Source of the DNA: Chryseolinea soli
GTDB lineage: Bacteria; Bacteroidota; Bacteroidia; Cytophagales; Cyclobacteriaceae
Direction of reading: 5' to 3'
Assembly (NCBI RefSeq): GCF_003589925.1
Contig: NZ_CP032382.1
Coordinates: 5,332,001-5,396,000 of the forward strand
Length of the DNA: 64,000 nucleotides
Positions 34,883 through 44,581 of this stretch are shown piece after piece; position 1 is the first letter of the stretch, and every line of letters begins with the position of its first letter. Both the position numbers and the translations under genes were made by a program. The notes beneath the pieces are model-generated. The model saw only the letters and a program-made list of their open reading frames with translations. It searched no databases and was not told the DNA's origin.

Positions 34883-37654
34883 ATGAAAAAACTTTTACTC
34901 TTTGTTTGTCTCACACTTCCCACGCTCCTCGTCGCCCAGACCGTCAACACGGTCACGGGCACGATCACCGACTCCGGCACCAATGCGCCGGTCAGCGGTG
35001 CCTCCCTGGTCATCAAAGGAAAACTCACCGGAACGACGACGGATGAGAATGGGAATTTTAAATTGAATACGACCGCAGCCTTACCGTTGACCCTTGTGGT
35101 GACCGGTGTAGGATTCCAGAAACAGGAAGTGACCGTGAGCTCGGCCAGTCAGCCCGTAGCCATCGGGCTCTCATCCCAAACCGAACTGCTCAACGAGATG
35201 GTGGTCACTGCCTCGCGTGTGGAAGAAAGCATTTTGGAATCACCCGTCAGCATCGAGAAGATGGATACGCGGGCGATCCGCGAAACACCTTCGTTCAGCT
35301 TCTACGAAGGTCTTCAGAATGTGAAGTCCGTAGAGATGGTCACCAGCGGGCTCACCTTCAAGCAGATCAACACCCGCGGCTTCAACAGCACCGGCAACTC
35401 GCGCTTCCTGCAATTGGTAGACGGCGTCGATAACCAGACACCGGGATTGAATTTTGCTGTTGGCAATTTATTCGGCTCGTCCGATCTCGATATGGAAAGC
35501 GTCGAACTCATTCCCGGTTCCGCCTCCGCGCTCTATGGTCCTGTGGCCTTCAATGGCGTGTTGATGATGCGCACGAAAAACCCGTTCCAATACCAGGGCC
35601 TCAGCGCCCAGGCGCGCGTGGGGGTCAACCACATCAACGAACAATATGCCGACCCGCATGGTCTCTACGACTTTGCCGTGCGTTATGCCAAAGCCTTTAA
35701 CAACAAGTTTGCCTTCAAAGTAAACGCCTCCTATTTCACGGGCCTCGACTGGTATGCCACCAACTACACGGACGTCGATCCCGGCACATCGCCCGAGCAA
35801 CGCGGCGACAACAACCCCGCCCGCAACGCCCTCAACATCTACGGCGACGACGAAGCCCGCCAGCTTGCCGATGTGGGTCGCGTATCGCGCACCGGCTACG
35901 AAGAACGCGATCTCATGAACTACAACAGCTACAGCGTGAAGCTGAACGGCGCACTCCACTACCGCATCAACGACAACATGGAGTTGATCTATCAATACAA
36001 CTACAATCAAGGCCGCGCCGCCTACACGGGCAGCAACCGCTTTATGCTCAACAACTTCAACTTCCAGCAACACCGCGTGGAATTGAAGGGCAGCAACTAT
36101 TTCGTGCGCGCCTATGCCAGCCTTGAAGACTCTAAAGATTCCTACAACGGGAAGGGACTTGGGCAACTCATCAACAAAACCTGGGTACGCGACCTCAGTG
36201 GCAACATCGTTCCCGAAGCCCAGGCCGACGACATGTGGTTTACGCGGTATCGCGAAGCCTACATCGGCGACATTGCCAACGTAACGGCCGGCAGCCATTC
36301 TGCCGCGCGTGCTTTCGCGGACCAAGACAGATTCTTACCGGGCTCTGCTGATTTCAATGCCCAAAAAGACAGACTCATTGCTACACAAGGTTTGGCCGGA
36401 GCGGGCATCCTAAGCCAAAGCAAGCTCTACCATGCAGAAGGTCAATACGACTTCAGCAGCAAGATCAAAGTGTTCGACCTGTTGGCCGGTGGCAACTTCC
36501 GCATGTACGATATGTTCACCAACGGCACACTGTTCGACGACAAGGACCACAAGATCACCATCAAAGAAGGCGGCGCATTTGTGCAGGCCTCCAAGCGTGT
36601 CATCAACGAAAAGCTGAAGCTCACGGCCTCCCTGCGCTTCGACAAGAACCAGAACTTCGAAGGCCGGTTCACGCCGCGCGCCTCGGCGGTATATACCGTG
36701 GCGACCAATCACCACTTCCGCACCTCGTACCAGACCGGCTTCCGCAATCCTACACCCGGCGATCAGTACATCAAGCTGAATGCAGGTCCCATCACCATCC
36801 TCGGGGGCGTACCGGACAACAGCAAAGGCATGAATGTGTATGAAAACACATTCACCTCCACGTCGCTCGGTCCCTTCTTCGGCGCATTTGGTGCAGCCGT
36901 AGGTTCAGGCACCCCGCCACAACAAGCGGTGATGCAAACCAAAGACCTGCTGGTGAAATCGGATGTACCCTATATCAAACCCGAGCGCGTACAAACCTTC
37001 GAAATAGGCTACAAAGGATTGCTCAACAACAATCTCCTCGTCGACGCCAACTATTACTTCAGCAGCTACAACGACTTCATCCTGAACCAAGTGGTGATGC
37101 AACCCCTCAGCCATTCCGTATTAGGGCCAGATGGCAAGATCAATCCCGACGCTGCCATGGATCTGCTCAATGGCAACAGCCACCTGTATCAGCTCTACAC
37201 AAACGCCAGCGAGCGCGTAACGTCGCAGGGCGCAACGGTGGGTTTCACCTACCTGCTTCCCCGCAACTATACCCTGGGGGCCAACGGTACCTGGGCTGAC
37301 TTCAACTTGCGCAACGCCAATCCCAACGACATCCCGGCATTCAATACACCGAAATACAGAACTACCGTAACGTTTGGAAACACCGAGATCGCCAAGAACA
37401 TCGGCTTCAACGTGGCCTGGCGCTGGCAAGACACCTTCGAGTGGACCAGCACCTTCAACCAATTGCGCCCCGGCACCATCAACGCCTACTCGATTGTAGA
37501 CGCGCAGTTGAGCTACAAGATGTCGCCCATCAAATCCATCGTGAAGCTGGGCGCCAACAACGTGTTCAACAACCAGGTGTACCAGGCATACGGTTCGCCT
37601 TCTATCGGCGCGGTGTATTATGTGAGCATTGTGTTTGACCAACTCATGAAATAG
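34883..37654 (+). CDS. TonB-dependent receptor with CarboxypepD_reg-like N-terminal domain
   Basis: 923 residues. Signal peptide MKKLLLFVCLTLPTLLVAQ; a CarboxypepD_reg-like beta domain (about 20-110, VTGTITDSGTNAPVSGASLV); plug (about 115-240, VVTASRVEESILESPVSIEK, GFNSTGNSRFLQLVDGVDN, SALYGPVAFNGVLMM); then a 22-strand-type barrel ending VYYVSIVFDQLMK. No SusD gene follows, so it is not a SusC/D pair. It imports a TonB-energised ligand across the outer membrane. The flanking MFS and AhpD/CMD-fold genes suggest a small-molecule substrate that is taken up and then modified. The ligand (siderophore, aromatic or other) is unknown. Confidence 0.95.
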   Translation: MKKLLLFVCLTLPTLLVAQTVNTVTGTITDSGTNAPVSGASLVIKGKLTGTTTDENGNFKLNTTAALPLTLVVTGVGFQKQEVTVSSASQPVAIGLSSQTELLNEMVVTASRVEESILESPVSIEKMDTRAIRETPSFSFYEGLQNVKSVEMVTSGLTFKQINTRGFNSTGNSRFLQLVDGVDNQTPGLNFAVGNLFGSSDLDMESVELIPGSASALYGPVAFNGVLMMRTKNPFQYQGLSAQARVGVNHINEQYADPHGLYDFAVRYAKAFNNKFAFKVNASYFTGLDWYATNYTDVDPGTSPEQRGDNNPARNALNIYGDDEARQLADVGRVSRTGYEERDLMNYNSYSVKLNGALHYRINDNMELIYQYNYNQGRAAYTGSNRFMLNNFNFQQHRVELKGSNYFVRAYASLEDSKDSYNGKGLGQLINKTWVRDLSGNIVPEAQADDMWFTRYREAYIGDIANVTAGSHSAARAFADQDRFLPGSADFNAQKDRLIATQGLAGAGILSQSKLYHAEGQYDFSSKIKVFDLLAGGNFRMYDMFTNGTLFDDKDHKITIKEGGAFVQASKRVINEKLKLTASLRFDKNQNFEGRFTPRASAVYTVATNHHFRTSYQTGFRNPTPGDQYIKLNAGPITILGGVPDNSKGMNVYENTFTSTSLGPFFGAFGAAVGSGTPPQQAVMQTKDLLVKSDVPYIKPERVQTFEIGYKGLLNNNLLVDANYYFSSYNDFILNQVVMQPLSHSVLGPDGKINPDAAMDLLNGNSHLYQLYTNASERVTSQGATVGFTYLLPRNYTLGANGTWADFNLRNANPNDIPAFNTPKYRTTVTFGNTEIAKNIGFNVAWRWQDTFEWTSTFNQLRPGTINAYSIVDAQLSYKMSPIKSIVKLGANNVFNNQVYQAYGSPSIGAVYYVSIVFDQLMK

Positions 37655-37684
37655 GTTTTGGAATCCAGAGTGGAAAACGATCTT

Positions 37685-38941
37685 ATGAAAACAGATATAG
37701 ACTTGCCGGCAGCGTCGTTGCAGGCTACGGAAAATGTGAGTGTAGGCCTGTGGTTCACGTTTGGGATATGTTTGCTGAGCAACATATTCGGCGGCACCGT
37801 GTCCACGCTCATGTCCGTTTACCTGCCCGTGGTGGTGCGCGACTTGTTGGGCACCGTGGACGCGGCGCGTCTTAGCGAAGTGAGTGCCTACATCAATGCC
37901 CTCTATATTCTGGGCTGGGCCTTCGGGGGAGTCACCTGGGGGCTGATCAGCGATCGCATGGGAAGAGCGAAAGCCCTGGTGCTGGCCGTAGGTTTATACG
38001 GGGCCTTCACCATCGCCACGGGCTTTGCTTCTTCATGGGAAATGGTAGTGGCCTGCCGCTTGCTGGCAGGCTTTGGCGTAGGAGGGGTGCTGGTGATCTC
38101 CGCCACCTTGCTCTCGGAAGTCTGGCCGGAGCGCACACGTGCTATTGCCATTGGCATCCTTTCGATCGGTTTCCCGGTCGGTATATTTTCCGCAGGCCTG
38201 GTGAACTTTGTTGTTTCCGATTGGCGGCAAGGTTTCCTGATCGGTGCGTTGCCGGTAGGGCTGGCGTTGCTTTCGTTTTGGGTCGTGCAGGAATCGGAGA
38301 AATGGAAAGCGTCGCGTCTCAATCCCACGGGAGATGGCTTGTTTAAGAAGGCGCAACTTCACCAGGGTAACCTGGTGCGGGGCTCGCTCATCTTCGGGTC
38401 TATGCTCATCGGCTTGTGGGCTACCTTTTCATGGCTGCCTACCTGGGTGCAAAGCCTGTTGGTGGGAACCGACGGTCAATCACAACGGGGTCTGTCCATG
38501 ATGCTGCTGGGCGCCGGTGGTCTTACCGGCGGATTCTTTTCCGGTTGGGTAGCGCGCGCGTTGGGTGTGCGCAAGGCGATGATGCTTTGCTTTGGCGGGT
38601 GCTTCATCCTGGCGATATTGCTGTTCAAGTTCAATACGTCATTCTCTCCGGTGATCTATGCCGAGATCGCTTGCCTCGCTTTGTTCTTTGGCATCAGCCA
38701 GGGATTGTTGTCGGCCTATGTGCCGCAGCTTTTCCCGTCAGACATTCGTGCTACGGCCACCGGCTTTTGCTTTAATATCGGTCGCATTGTTACGGCGGTT
38801 GCTGTGTTCTTCATCGGGGCGCTGGTCACTTCGCTGAATGGCTATGGCAATGCCATCCTTACTTTTTCGGTTGTATTTCTGATCGGATTGGTGACGTTGT
38901 CTTTGACAAAAGACGAATCGTCTGCTGATCCTAAACCTTAA
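37685..38941 (+). CDS. MFS transporter (AAHS/SV2-like)
   Basis: 418 residues from the ATG at 37685 (MKTDIDLPAASLQATENVSV); a TTG nine codons upstream exists. 12 membrane segments: GGVTWGLISDRMGRAKALVL (TM2-3 loop motif), CRLLAGFGVGGVLVISATLL, and after the central loop SGWVARALGVRKAMMLCFGG. It resembles aromatic-acid/SV2-type symporters. It starts 30 bp after the receptor stop, so the two are probably co-transcribed, and leads into two CMD genes 12 bp later. Together they suggest outer-membrane uptake, inner-membrane uptake and enzymatic conversion of one compound. Confidence 0.9.
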   Translation: MKTDIDLPAASLQATENVSVGLWFTFGICLLSNIFGGTVSTLMSVYLPVVVRDLLGTVDAARLSEVSAYINALYILGWAFGGVTWGLISDRMGRAKALVLAVGLYGAFTIATGFASSWEMVVACRLLAGFGVGGVLVISATLLSEVWPERTRAIAIGILSIGFPVGIFSAGLVNFVVSDWRQGFLIGALPVGLALLSFWVVQESEKWKASRLNPTGDGLFKKAQLHQGNLVRGSLIFGSMLIGLWATFSWLPTWVQSLLVGTDGQSQRGLSMMLLGAGGLTGGFFSGWVARALGVRKAMMLCFGGCFILAILLFKFNTSFSPVIYAEIACLALFFGISQGLLSAYVPQLFPSDIRATATGFCFNIGRIVTAVAVFFIGALVTSLNGYGNAILTFSVVFLIGLVTLSLTKDESSADPKP

Positions 38942-38953
38942 ACTTTAAAAATT

Positions 38954-39508
38954 ATGGCACACATAAAAGTACCTGAAGGTGTACCCGGCATCCGGAGTCT
39001 GGTGATGTTCCGGCCGGAAACCGGCAAGCCCCTGTATGAACTGGCGCAAGTGCTGCTGCGCGATCCTTCGCCGCTCACCCCGGCCGAACGCGAGCTCATC
39101 GCCACCCACGTGTCGTCGCGCAACGACTGCATGTTTTGCATGAGCAGCCACGCTGCGGCGGCGCGCGAACTCTATGGTTCCGAAGGCGAAGTGGTGGATT
39201 GCGTTATCCAAAACGTGGCCACCGCGCCCGTCACCGAAAAGATGAAAGCCCTGTTGAACATCGCCGGCAAGGTGCAGATCAGTGGCAAGGCCGTCACGGC
39301 CGATGATGTGGCCGAGGCCCGCAAACACGGCGCCACCGACCGCGACATCCACGACACCGTGCTGATCGCCGCCGCCTTCTGCATGTTCAACCGCTACGTG
39401 GATGGGCTCGCCAGCTACACGCCCACGAACTTTGAAGACTATGTTCCCATGGGCAAGCGCATGGCCACCATGGGATATGTTTTACCACATCCACAACCTG
39501 CAAACTAA
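38954..39508 (+). CDS. AhpD/CMD-fold protein (peroxidase-related), paralog 2
   Basis: 184 residues. MAHIKVPEGVPGIRSLVMFR opens like paralogs 1 and 3. Active-site motif ERELIATHVSSRNDCMFCMS with Cys59, Cys62 and His66 in exactly the same positions. The C-terminal HDTVLIAAAFCMFNRYVDGL is shared. It follows the MFS gene by 12 bp and ends one base before paralog 3, so these genes are one operon. Differences around the active site (MSSHAAAAREL against TTAHTAAADLL) point to diverged partners or substrates. Confidence 0.9.
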   Translation: MAHIKVPEGVPGIRSLVMFRPETGKPLYELAQVLLRDPSPLTPAERELIATHVSSRNDCMFCMSSHAAAARELYGSEGEVVDCVIQNVATAPVTEKMKALLNIAGKVQISGKAVTADDVAEARKHGATDRDIHDTVLIAAAFCMFNRYVDGLASYTPTNFEDYVPMGKRMATMGYVLPHPQPAN

Positions 39509-39509
39509 G

Positions 39510-40058
39510 ATGCCACACATCACCCTGGATGCACAACTGCCCGGCATACGCGGCCCCATGGCCTTCCGCCCGGAGACCGCCAAACCACTGAACGAACTGG
39601 CAGAAGTATTGCTTCGCAGCGAAAACTCGTTGTCGCGCGGCGACCGCGAGCTGATCGCCACATACGTATCGTCATTGAACGACTGCTTCTTTTGCCAGAA
39701 TGCTCACGGGGGCATCGCGCAACATTACCTGCAATGCGATATGGCCTTTATCGACAACGTCAAAAAAGATTATGAAGCCATGCCGCTGTCCGGCAAATTG
39801 AAATCGCTGCTGGCCATTGCGAGCAGCGTTCAAAAAGGAGGGAAGAACGTGACGCCACAGCAGGTCGAGAAAGCCCGTAGCCTGGGCGCGACCGATCGCG
39901 AAATACACGACACGGTACTGATCGCCGCCGCCTTTTGCATGTTCAACCGGTATGTTGATGGATTGGATACCTGGGCACCACAGGATCGCGAGATCTATGT
40001 GAAGCGCGGCCCCCAACGCGCCGCAGATGGTTATGTGAATTTCGACCTGTATAAATGA
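39510..40058 (+). CDS. AhpD/CMD-fold protein (peroxidase-related), paralog 3
   Basis: 182 residues from the ATG at 39510 (MPHITLDAQLPGIRGPMAFR), one base after the stop of paralog 2; a longer frame overlapping paralog 2 is not needed. Cys59, Cys62 and His66 lie in DRELIATYVSSLNDCFFCQN. The C-terminal HDTVLIAAAFCMFNRYVDGL is identical in pattern to paralog 2, so they probably arose by tandem duplication. AhpD-fold proteins work as hexamers or trimers; mixed oligomers of the three are possible but only a guess. Confidence 0.9.
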   Translation: MPHITLDAQLPGIRGPMAFRPETAKPLNELAEVLLRSENSLSRGDRELIATYVSSLNDCFFCQNAHGGIAQHYLQCDMAFIDNVKKDYEAMPLSGKLKSLLAIASSVQKGGKNVTPQQVEKARSLGATDREIHDTVLIAAAFCMFNRYVDGLDTWAPQDREIYVKRGPQRAADGYVNFDLYK

Positions 40059-40177
40059 TCTTATTTCCGCCTATGGGTTAGAGCGTGAAGTTTGACCGCT
40101 ACGGCCCGGCGACGAAAAGGAAACACAAACCCTCTCTGTGTCTCCCCCCAAAGTCCCGGTGCCGTGCGGTTAATTTA

Positions 40178-40213
40178 TTTTTCCTACTTTCACCAAAATT
40201 GTAGTAGGAAAAA
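40178..40213 (+). promoter_or_regulatory. Inverted repeat enclosing the start region of the DUF4184 gene
   Basis: TTTTTCCTAC (40178-40187) and GTAGGAAAAA (40204-40213) are exact inverse copies with a 16-base loop. The right arm contains the AGGA ribosome-binding-like bases and the A of the ATG. If transcribed, the hairpin would hide the start site. Confidence 0.45.
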
Positions 40214-40956
40214 TGCCTTTCACGCCCGCACATCCGGCCCTTGTCCTTCCCCTTCTCCGTTGGCGTTACGTTTCGGCCACAGCGCTCGTCATCGGCAGCA
40301 TGGCGCCCGACTTTGAGTACTTTTTCAAAATGAGCGTGAACGGCCACCACGGCCACACCTTCTGGGGAATCCTGTATTTCGACCTACCCGTTACGTTCCT
40401 GCTGGCCTGGCTCTTTCATGCTGTCGTAAAACGCAACGCCATCCATAACCTGCCGATTTCTCTTCAACGCAAATTTCAGGATACGCTCGCACTTGATTTC
40501 GTAACATACTTCAGATCGCACGCCACCATCTTTGTGACGTCGGCGCTGATAGGGATAGCCTCTCATCTTTTGTGGGACAACTTTACCCATAACTCCGGAT
40601 TCTTTGTTCAGGAAATGGAGGTCTACCAAACGGTTCACGTCCACTACGATGGCGTGCGGTACCCGCTTTTCTATGCCCTGCAAAACATCAGCAGCGGCGT
40701 GGGACTGTTCATTGTGCTGGTGTATTTGCTGGCAAAAAAACCGACCTACAGCAGGATCACGAGACTGTACAATCCGCGGATTGACTATTGGGCACTGTTG
40801 GTCGTGATAACGTTGATCGTGGTAGCCTTGCGGTTTTGGATCAAGTCGTCCGACTATCACCTGGGCAATGCCGTGGTGACTACCATTTCCGGCTTCCTGG
40901 TGGCGTTGGTGTTGTGCGGATGGATTAACTTTAACAACAACAAAGCATCATCCTAA
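40213..40956 (+). CDS. DUF4184 membrane protein
   Basis: 247 residues. The family start MPFTPAHPALVLPLLRWRYV and MAPDFEYFFKMS are typical of DUF4184, predicted membrane-bound metal-dependent hydrolase-like proteins. About six membrane segments and several conserved His (SVNGHHGHTFWG, SHLLWDNFTH). The function is unknown; relatives are called putative membrane-bound hydrolases. LigD follows 13 bp later on the same strand. Its start codon lies in a 10-bp inverted repeat, hinting at translational control. Confidence 0.88.
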   Translation: MPFTPAHPALVLPLLRWRYVSATALVIGSMAPDFEYFFKMSVNGHHGHTFWGILYFDLPVTFLLAWLFHAVVKRNAIHNLPISLQRKFQDTLALDFVTYFRSHATIFVTSALIGIASHLLWDNFTHNSGFFVQEMEVYQTVHVHYDGVRYPLFYALQNISSGVGLFIVLVYLLAKKPTYSRITRLYNPRIDYWALLVVITLIVVALRFWIKSSDYHLGNAVVTTISGFLVALVLCGWINFNNNKASS

Positions 40957-40969
40957 ACCAACGAAACCG

Positions 40970-43297
40970 GTGGCGAAGCGAAAATCACAATGGGCGCAGG
41001 TAGGCAAACGCGAAGTGGAACTTTCCAACCTCGAGAAAGTCCTTTTCCCCGAAGACCACGTCGTGAAGGCGGAGATCATCGAATACTATCTCAAGATCGC
41101 TCCCACGTTGCTCAACTACGCCAACGGCCGCGCGCTCACCCTCATCCGCTATCCCGACGGTATTACGGGCGAAAGCTTCTACCAAAAGAACCGCCCCGAA
41201 TGGGCGCCGCAGTGGATCGAGTTTGTGACGCTGGGAAAAGAAAAGAAAGACTATATCATTGCCACCGAGCCGGCGTTGCTGGTGTGGCTGGCCAACCTGG
41301 CCTCCTTGGAGCTCCACCAATTGCACAGTCGCAAGCCGAGTTATGATTTGCCCGACTACATGGTGTTTGACCTCGATCCGCCGGAAGGCTATTCCTTTCC
41401 GAAATTAATACCCATAGCGCTTTCGCTGAGAACGGTACTGGAGAGTTACGGCTACACGCCGTTTGTGAAAACCACGGGAGGGAAGGGGCTGCACATTTGT
41501 TGCCCCATCGAAGCCACGCACGACTTTCACACGGTGTTTGAAGCCGCACAGGACATCGCCAAACCCTTCGTGGAGAAGTATCCCAACGACGTCACCCTCC
41601 AGATCAAGAAAGACGCCCGGAAAGGCCGCGTGCTCGTCGATATCTTCCGAATCCGCTCCGGCCAAAGCATTGTGTCGGCTTATAGTTTGCGGGGTCGCAA
41701 CGGCGCGCCGGTATCCATGCCGTTGACTTGGGATGAGTTGGAGCAGGTGAAAAGCCCGCTGGAATTCAACATCCACACCGCGGTGGAAAAAGTGATGCGC
41801 GATGGCGATGCCTGGCAAGGCTTCGATGCCTACGCCGTCCCCATCCACACCCACCGCCCCAAACCGACGGCCAAAAAGAAAAACATCAACCCGGCCGGAA
41901 CGAAACACAAATCGCCCGAGCAACTGGAGACCTACACAAAAAAACGCGACTTCACCAAAACCCCCGAACCCGCAGGCGCCACGCCCGATGTGGTGGGGAG
42001 TAAATTCGTGGTGCACCGCCACCATGCCTCGCGATTGCACTATGACTTGCGGCTGGAGAAAGACGGCGTGCTCAAATCCTGGGCCGTGCCAAAGGGATTG
42101 CCGCCCTACCCGGGGGTGAAACGCCTGGCCGTGCAAACCGAAGACCATCCCCTGGAATACCTCACCTTCGACGGCGCCATCCCCAAAGGCCAATACGGCG
42201 CCGGCGACATGTGGATCTATGCGCTGGGCAAATACCAGATCACCAAAGACAAAAAAGACGGCTTCTATTTCCGGCTCAACAGCAAGGAGGTGAACGGCGA
42301 ATACCGCATCCACAAAATGAAAGAAAAAGAGTGGCTGCTCGAGCGCGTAGACCAACCCCAGGTCGACTACCTCCATCAAGACATCGAACCCATGCTGGCC
42401 GACCAGGACGCCGTCGTGCCGAAAGGCGAGGGCTACCTTTATGAGATCAAGTGGGATGGCATCCGCGCCCTCGTCACGCTGGAAGACGGCCACATAAAGA
42501 TCAAAACACGCAACCAACGCGACGTCACCGCGCAGTTCCCCGAACTTCAGATCGGCGAGAAAGCCTTTCGCGCCACCAACGCTTTATTCGACGCTGAGAT
42601 CGTGTGCTTGGATCCCTCCGGCAAACCCATATTTAAGCGCGTGATCAACCGCCTCATGAGCACCGGCGAAACCAACATCCAGAAGCTGACCAAGTCCAAC
42701 CCCGCTTTCTGCTACATCTTCGACTGCCTCTACCTCGATGGCCGGTCGCTGGTAAACGAACCCCTCATCCGCCGTAAAGAGTGGCTGGCCGACACCATCC
42801 GCCCCGAAACACCCTACCGCGTCAGCGAACACGTCGACGACGGCCCATCGCTCCTGGAAGCCGCCCGCGAACACAACCTGGAAGGCATCATGGCCAAGCG
42901 CGCCGACAGCAAATACATGCCCGGCCGCCGCACCGACCTCTGGCTGAAAGTAAAGATCCGTGAGTCCGCCGAAGCGGTCATCATCGGCTACACCCCTGGC
43001 AAAGGCAACCGCGGCCAAACCTTTGGCGCCCTCCACATCGCCGAGCGCATAGGCAAGGAGTTACACTACCGCGGCAAAGTCGGCACCGGGTTTGATGATG
43101 CCACGATGAAGGAGATTTCTGAGGTGCTGAAAAAGGTGGAGACAACCCCCAAGCCGGACGTCATTGGCAAATTGCTGGATGAAAAAATATCTACGTGGCT
43201 GGAGCCGGTTACGATAGTGGAAATAAGTTACTCTAAGCTTACGCCGGACAATATGTTCAGAGAGCCTGTGTTTATAAGGTTGCGACCGGATCTGTAA
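40970..43297 (+). CDS. ligD: ATP-dependent DNA ligase D (NHEJ)
   Basis: 775 residues, GTG start at 40970. Domain order Pol-PE-Lig, as in Mycobacterium rather than Pseudomonas. The primase-polymerase domain (about 10-290) has the metal pair Asp134/Asp136 in MVFDLDPPEGYSF and the KTTGGKGLHI motif. The 3'-phosphoesterase (about 335-460) has FVVHRHHASRLHYDLRLEKD. The ATP-dependent ligase (about 470-775) has nucleophile Lys494 in LYEIKWDGIRAL, plus EGIMAKRADSKYMPGR. It trims, fills and seals double-strand breaks with Ku, encoded about 7 kb downstream (50307). It is 13 bp after the DUF4184 gene. Confidence 0.96.
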   Translation: MAKRKSQWAQVGKREVELSNLEKVLFPEDHVVKAEIIEYYLKIAPTLLNYANGRALTLIRYPDGITGESFYQKNRPEWAPQWIEFVTLGKEKKDYIIATEPALLVWLANLASLELHQLHSRKPSYDLPDYMVFDLDPPEGYSFPKLIPIALSLRTVLESYGYTPFVKTTGGKGLHICCPIEATHDFHTVFEAAQDIAKPFVEKYPNDVTLQIKKDARKGRVLVDIFRIRSGQSIVSAYSLRGRNGAPVSMPLTWDELEQVKSPLEFNIHTAVEKVMRDGDAWQGFDAYAVPIHTHRPKPTAKKKNINPAGTKHKSPEQLETYTKKRDFTKTPEPAGATPDVVGSKFVVHRHHASRLHYDLRLEKDGVLKSWAVPKGLPPYPGVKRLAVQTEDHPLEYLTFDGAIPKGQYGAGDMWIYALGKYQITKDKKDGFYFRLNSKEVNGEYRIHKMKEKEWLLERVDQPQVDYLHQDIEPMLADQDAVVPKGEGYLYEIKWDGIRALVTLEDGHIKIKTRNQRDVTAQFPELQIGEKAFRATNALFDAEIVCLDPSGKPIFKRVINRLMSTGETNIQKLTKSNPAFCYIFDCLYLDGRSLVNEPLIRRKEWLADTIRPETPYRVSEHVDDGPSLLEAAREHNLEGIMAKRADSKYMPGRRTDLWLKVKIRESAEAVIIGYTPGKGNRGQTFGALHIAERIGKELHYRGKVGTGFDDATMKEISEVLKKVETTPKPDVIGKLLDEKISTWLEPVTIVEISYSKLTPDNMFREPVFIRLRPDL

Positions 43298-43306
43298 CAA
43301 GGCGCC

Positions 43307-44509
43307 TCATTCCTTACAAAACTCCTTCTTCATCTTCTCCGTCACCGCCTGCCCCAAGGCTTCCGCCTTCTTCAAATCATCACACGCCTCGGTAAGTAAT
43401 TTCAGCTTCTGCTTCGCGATCGCCCGGTTGTAATAAGCCGTAGCTGACTCAGCATTATAAAGTAGCACGATCGTGTAATCTTCAACAGCCTCCTTATACC
43501 GGCTCTGCTTAATAAGCACATTACCCCGATTCAACCAAGCCTTGTCAAATTTCTCGTCCAATTCAATAGCCTGGGTGTAATCGCTGAAAGCCCCTTTCAA
43601 ATCATTAAGCCTTTCCTTCACGATACCACGGTTGGTCCAGATGCGGGGATCTTTGTCGTTTATGGTGAGGGCTTTGTCATAGTCGTCGAGGGCGCCTTTG
43701 TAGTAGCCGCCTTCCAGGCGTTGGTTGGCGCGTTCCAGGTAGGGGTAGAGCATGCTGGAGTCGCTTTCGATGGCGGCCTCCAGTTGGTCGCGCGAGGCGT
43801 CTTTTTTGCCTTCATTTCGCTTCAGGATGGCGATGTTGTGTAGTGCGACGGCGTGTTGTGGGTTGATCTTCAAGGCTTTTTGATAGTCGGCGAGGGCTGT
43901 GGAGTCTTTTAATCCCTCTTTGGCGATGCCGCGGTTCACGTAATAGTCGGCATCCTTGCTTTGAAGTTGAATGGCGGAGTCGATCCAGTGGATGGCGGTC
44001 TTGTAGTTTTTGAGTTTGGTTTCGGTCAGGCCGAGGTAGTTGTAGAGCGGGGCTTGCATGGGGCCTTGCATGGTCATTACCTGGTTCTTGCTTGTGGCCG
44101 ACGCCGAAGTGTTGAAGTACACCGTGGTGGTTTCACCGGGGTGGAGGGTGAGCAGTTTGGTGAAGTCGTCTTTGGCTTGGGCATACAGTCCCAGGCGGAA
44201 CAGCACCTGCGCGCGGCTGTAGAGGGCGTCGGCACGGTCAGGGTAGTGTTCCAGGTAAATGCTGTAGTCGGTGTTGGCGCCGGCCAGATCGTTCAATTGT
44301 TCGCGGGTGGCGGCGCGCAACAGGTAGGCGTCCATATTGCCTGGAGCTTCCTGCAGCGTTTTGTCGAAGAGCGGCAGCGCCTCAGCAAACTTTCCTGCGT
44401 CGTAGGCCGCGATCGCCTGCTCAAAACGTTGACGTGTCGTCGATTTCTTTTCCTGTGCCCAGGAATACGTTGAAAGGAATAGAATCGTTAGGGTCAGGAG
44501 CGCTCTCAT
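43307..44509 (-). CDS. Secreted TPR-repeat protein
   Basis: 400 residues. Signal peptide MRALLTLTILFLSTYSWAQ. The rest is tandem tetratricopeptide repeats (about 30-380) with the usual A..LYSRAQVLFRLGLYAQAK, ADYYVNRGIAKEGLKDSTAL and KAWLNRGNVLIKQSRYKEAV helix pairs, so it is a periplasmic protein-protein interaction scaffold. Convergent with ligD (9 bp apart) and divergent from the TetR gene (72 bp). No enzyme domain. Function unknown. Confidence 0.88.
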   Translation of the reverse strand: MRALLTLTILFLSTYSWAQEKKSTTRQRFEQAIAAYDAGKFAEALPLFDKTLQEAPGNMDAYLLRAATREQLNDLAGANTDYSIYLEHYPDRADALYSRAQVLFRLGLYAQAKDDFTKLLTLHPGETTTVYFNTSASATSKNQVMTMQGPMQAPLYNYLGLTETKLKNYKTAIHWIDSAIQLQSKDADYYVNRGIAKEGLKDSTALADYQKALKINPQHAVALHNIAILKRNEGKKDASRDQLEAAIESDSSMLYPYLERANQRLEGGYYKGALDDYDKALTINDKDPRIWTNRGIVKERLNDLKGAFSDYTQAIELDEKFDKAWLNRGNVLIKQSRYKEAVEDYTIVLLYNAESATAYYNRAIAKQKLKLLTEACDDLKKAEALGQAVTEKMKKEFCKE

Positions 44510-44581
44510 GCCGGGAAATTTAACGAAATATTCTGCGGCAAAGTGTAAACTCTTTTTTGGAATTCATGTTTAACTACGTGT

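Noticed and set aside
41405..42517. Minus-strand ORF of 370 codons
   Set aside because: Opposite ligD; shadow.
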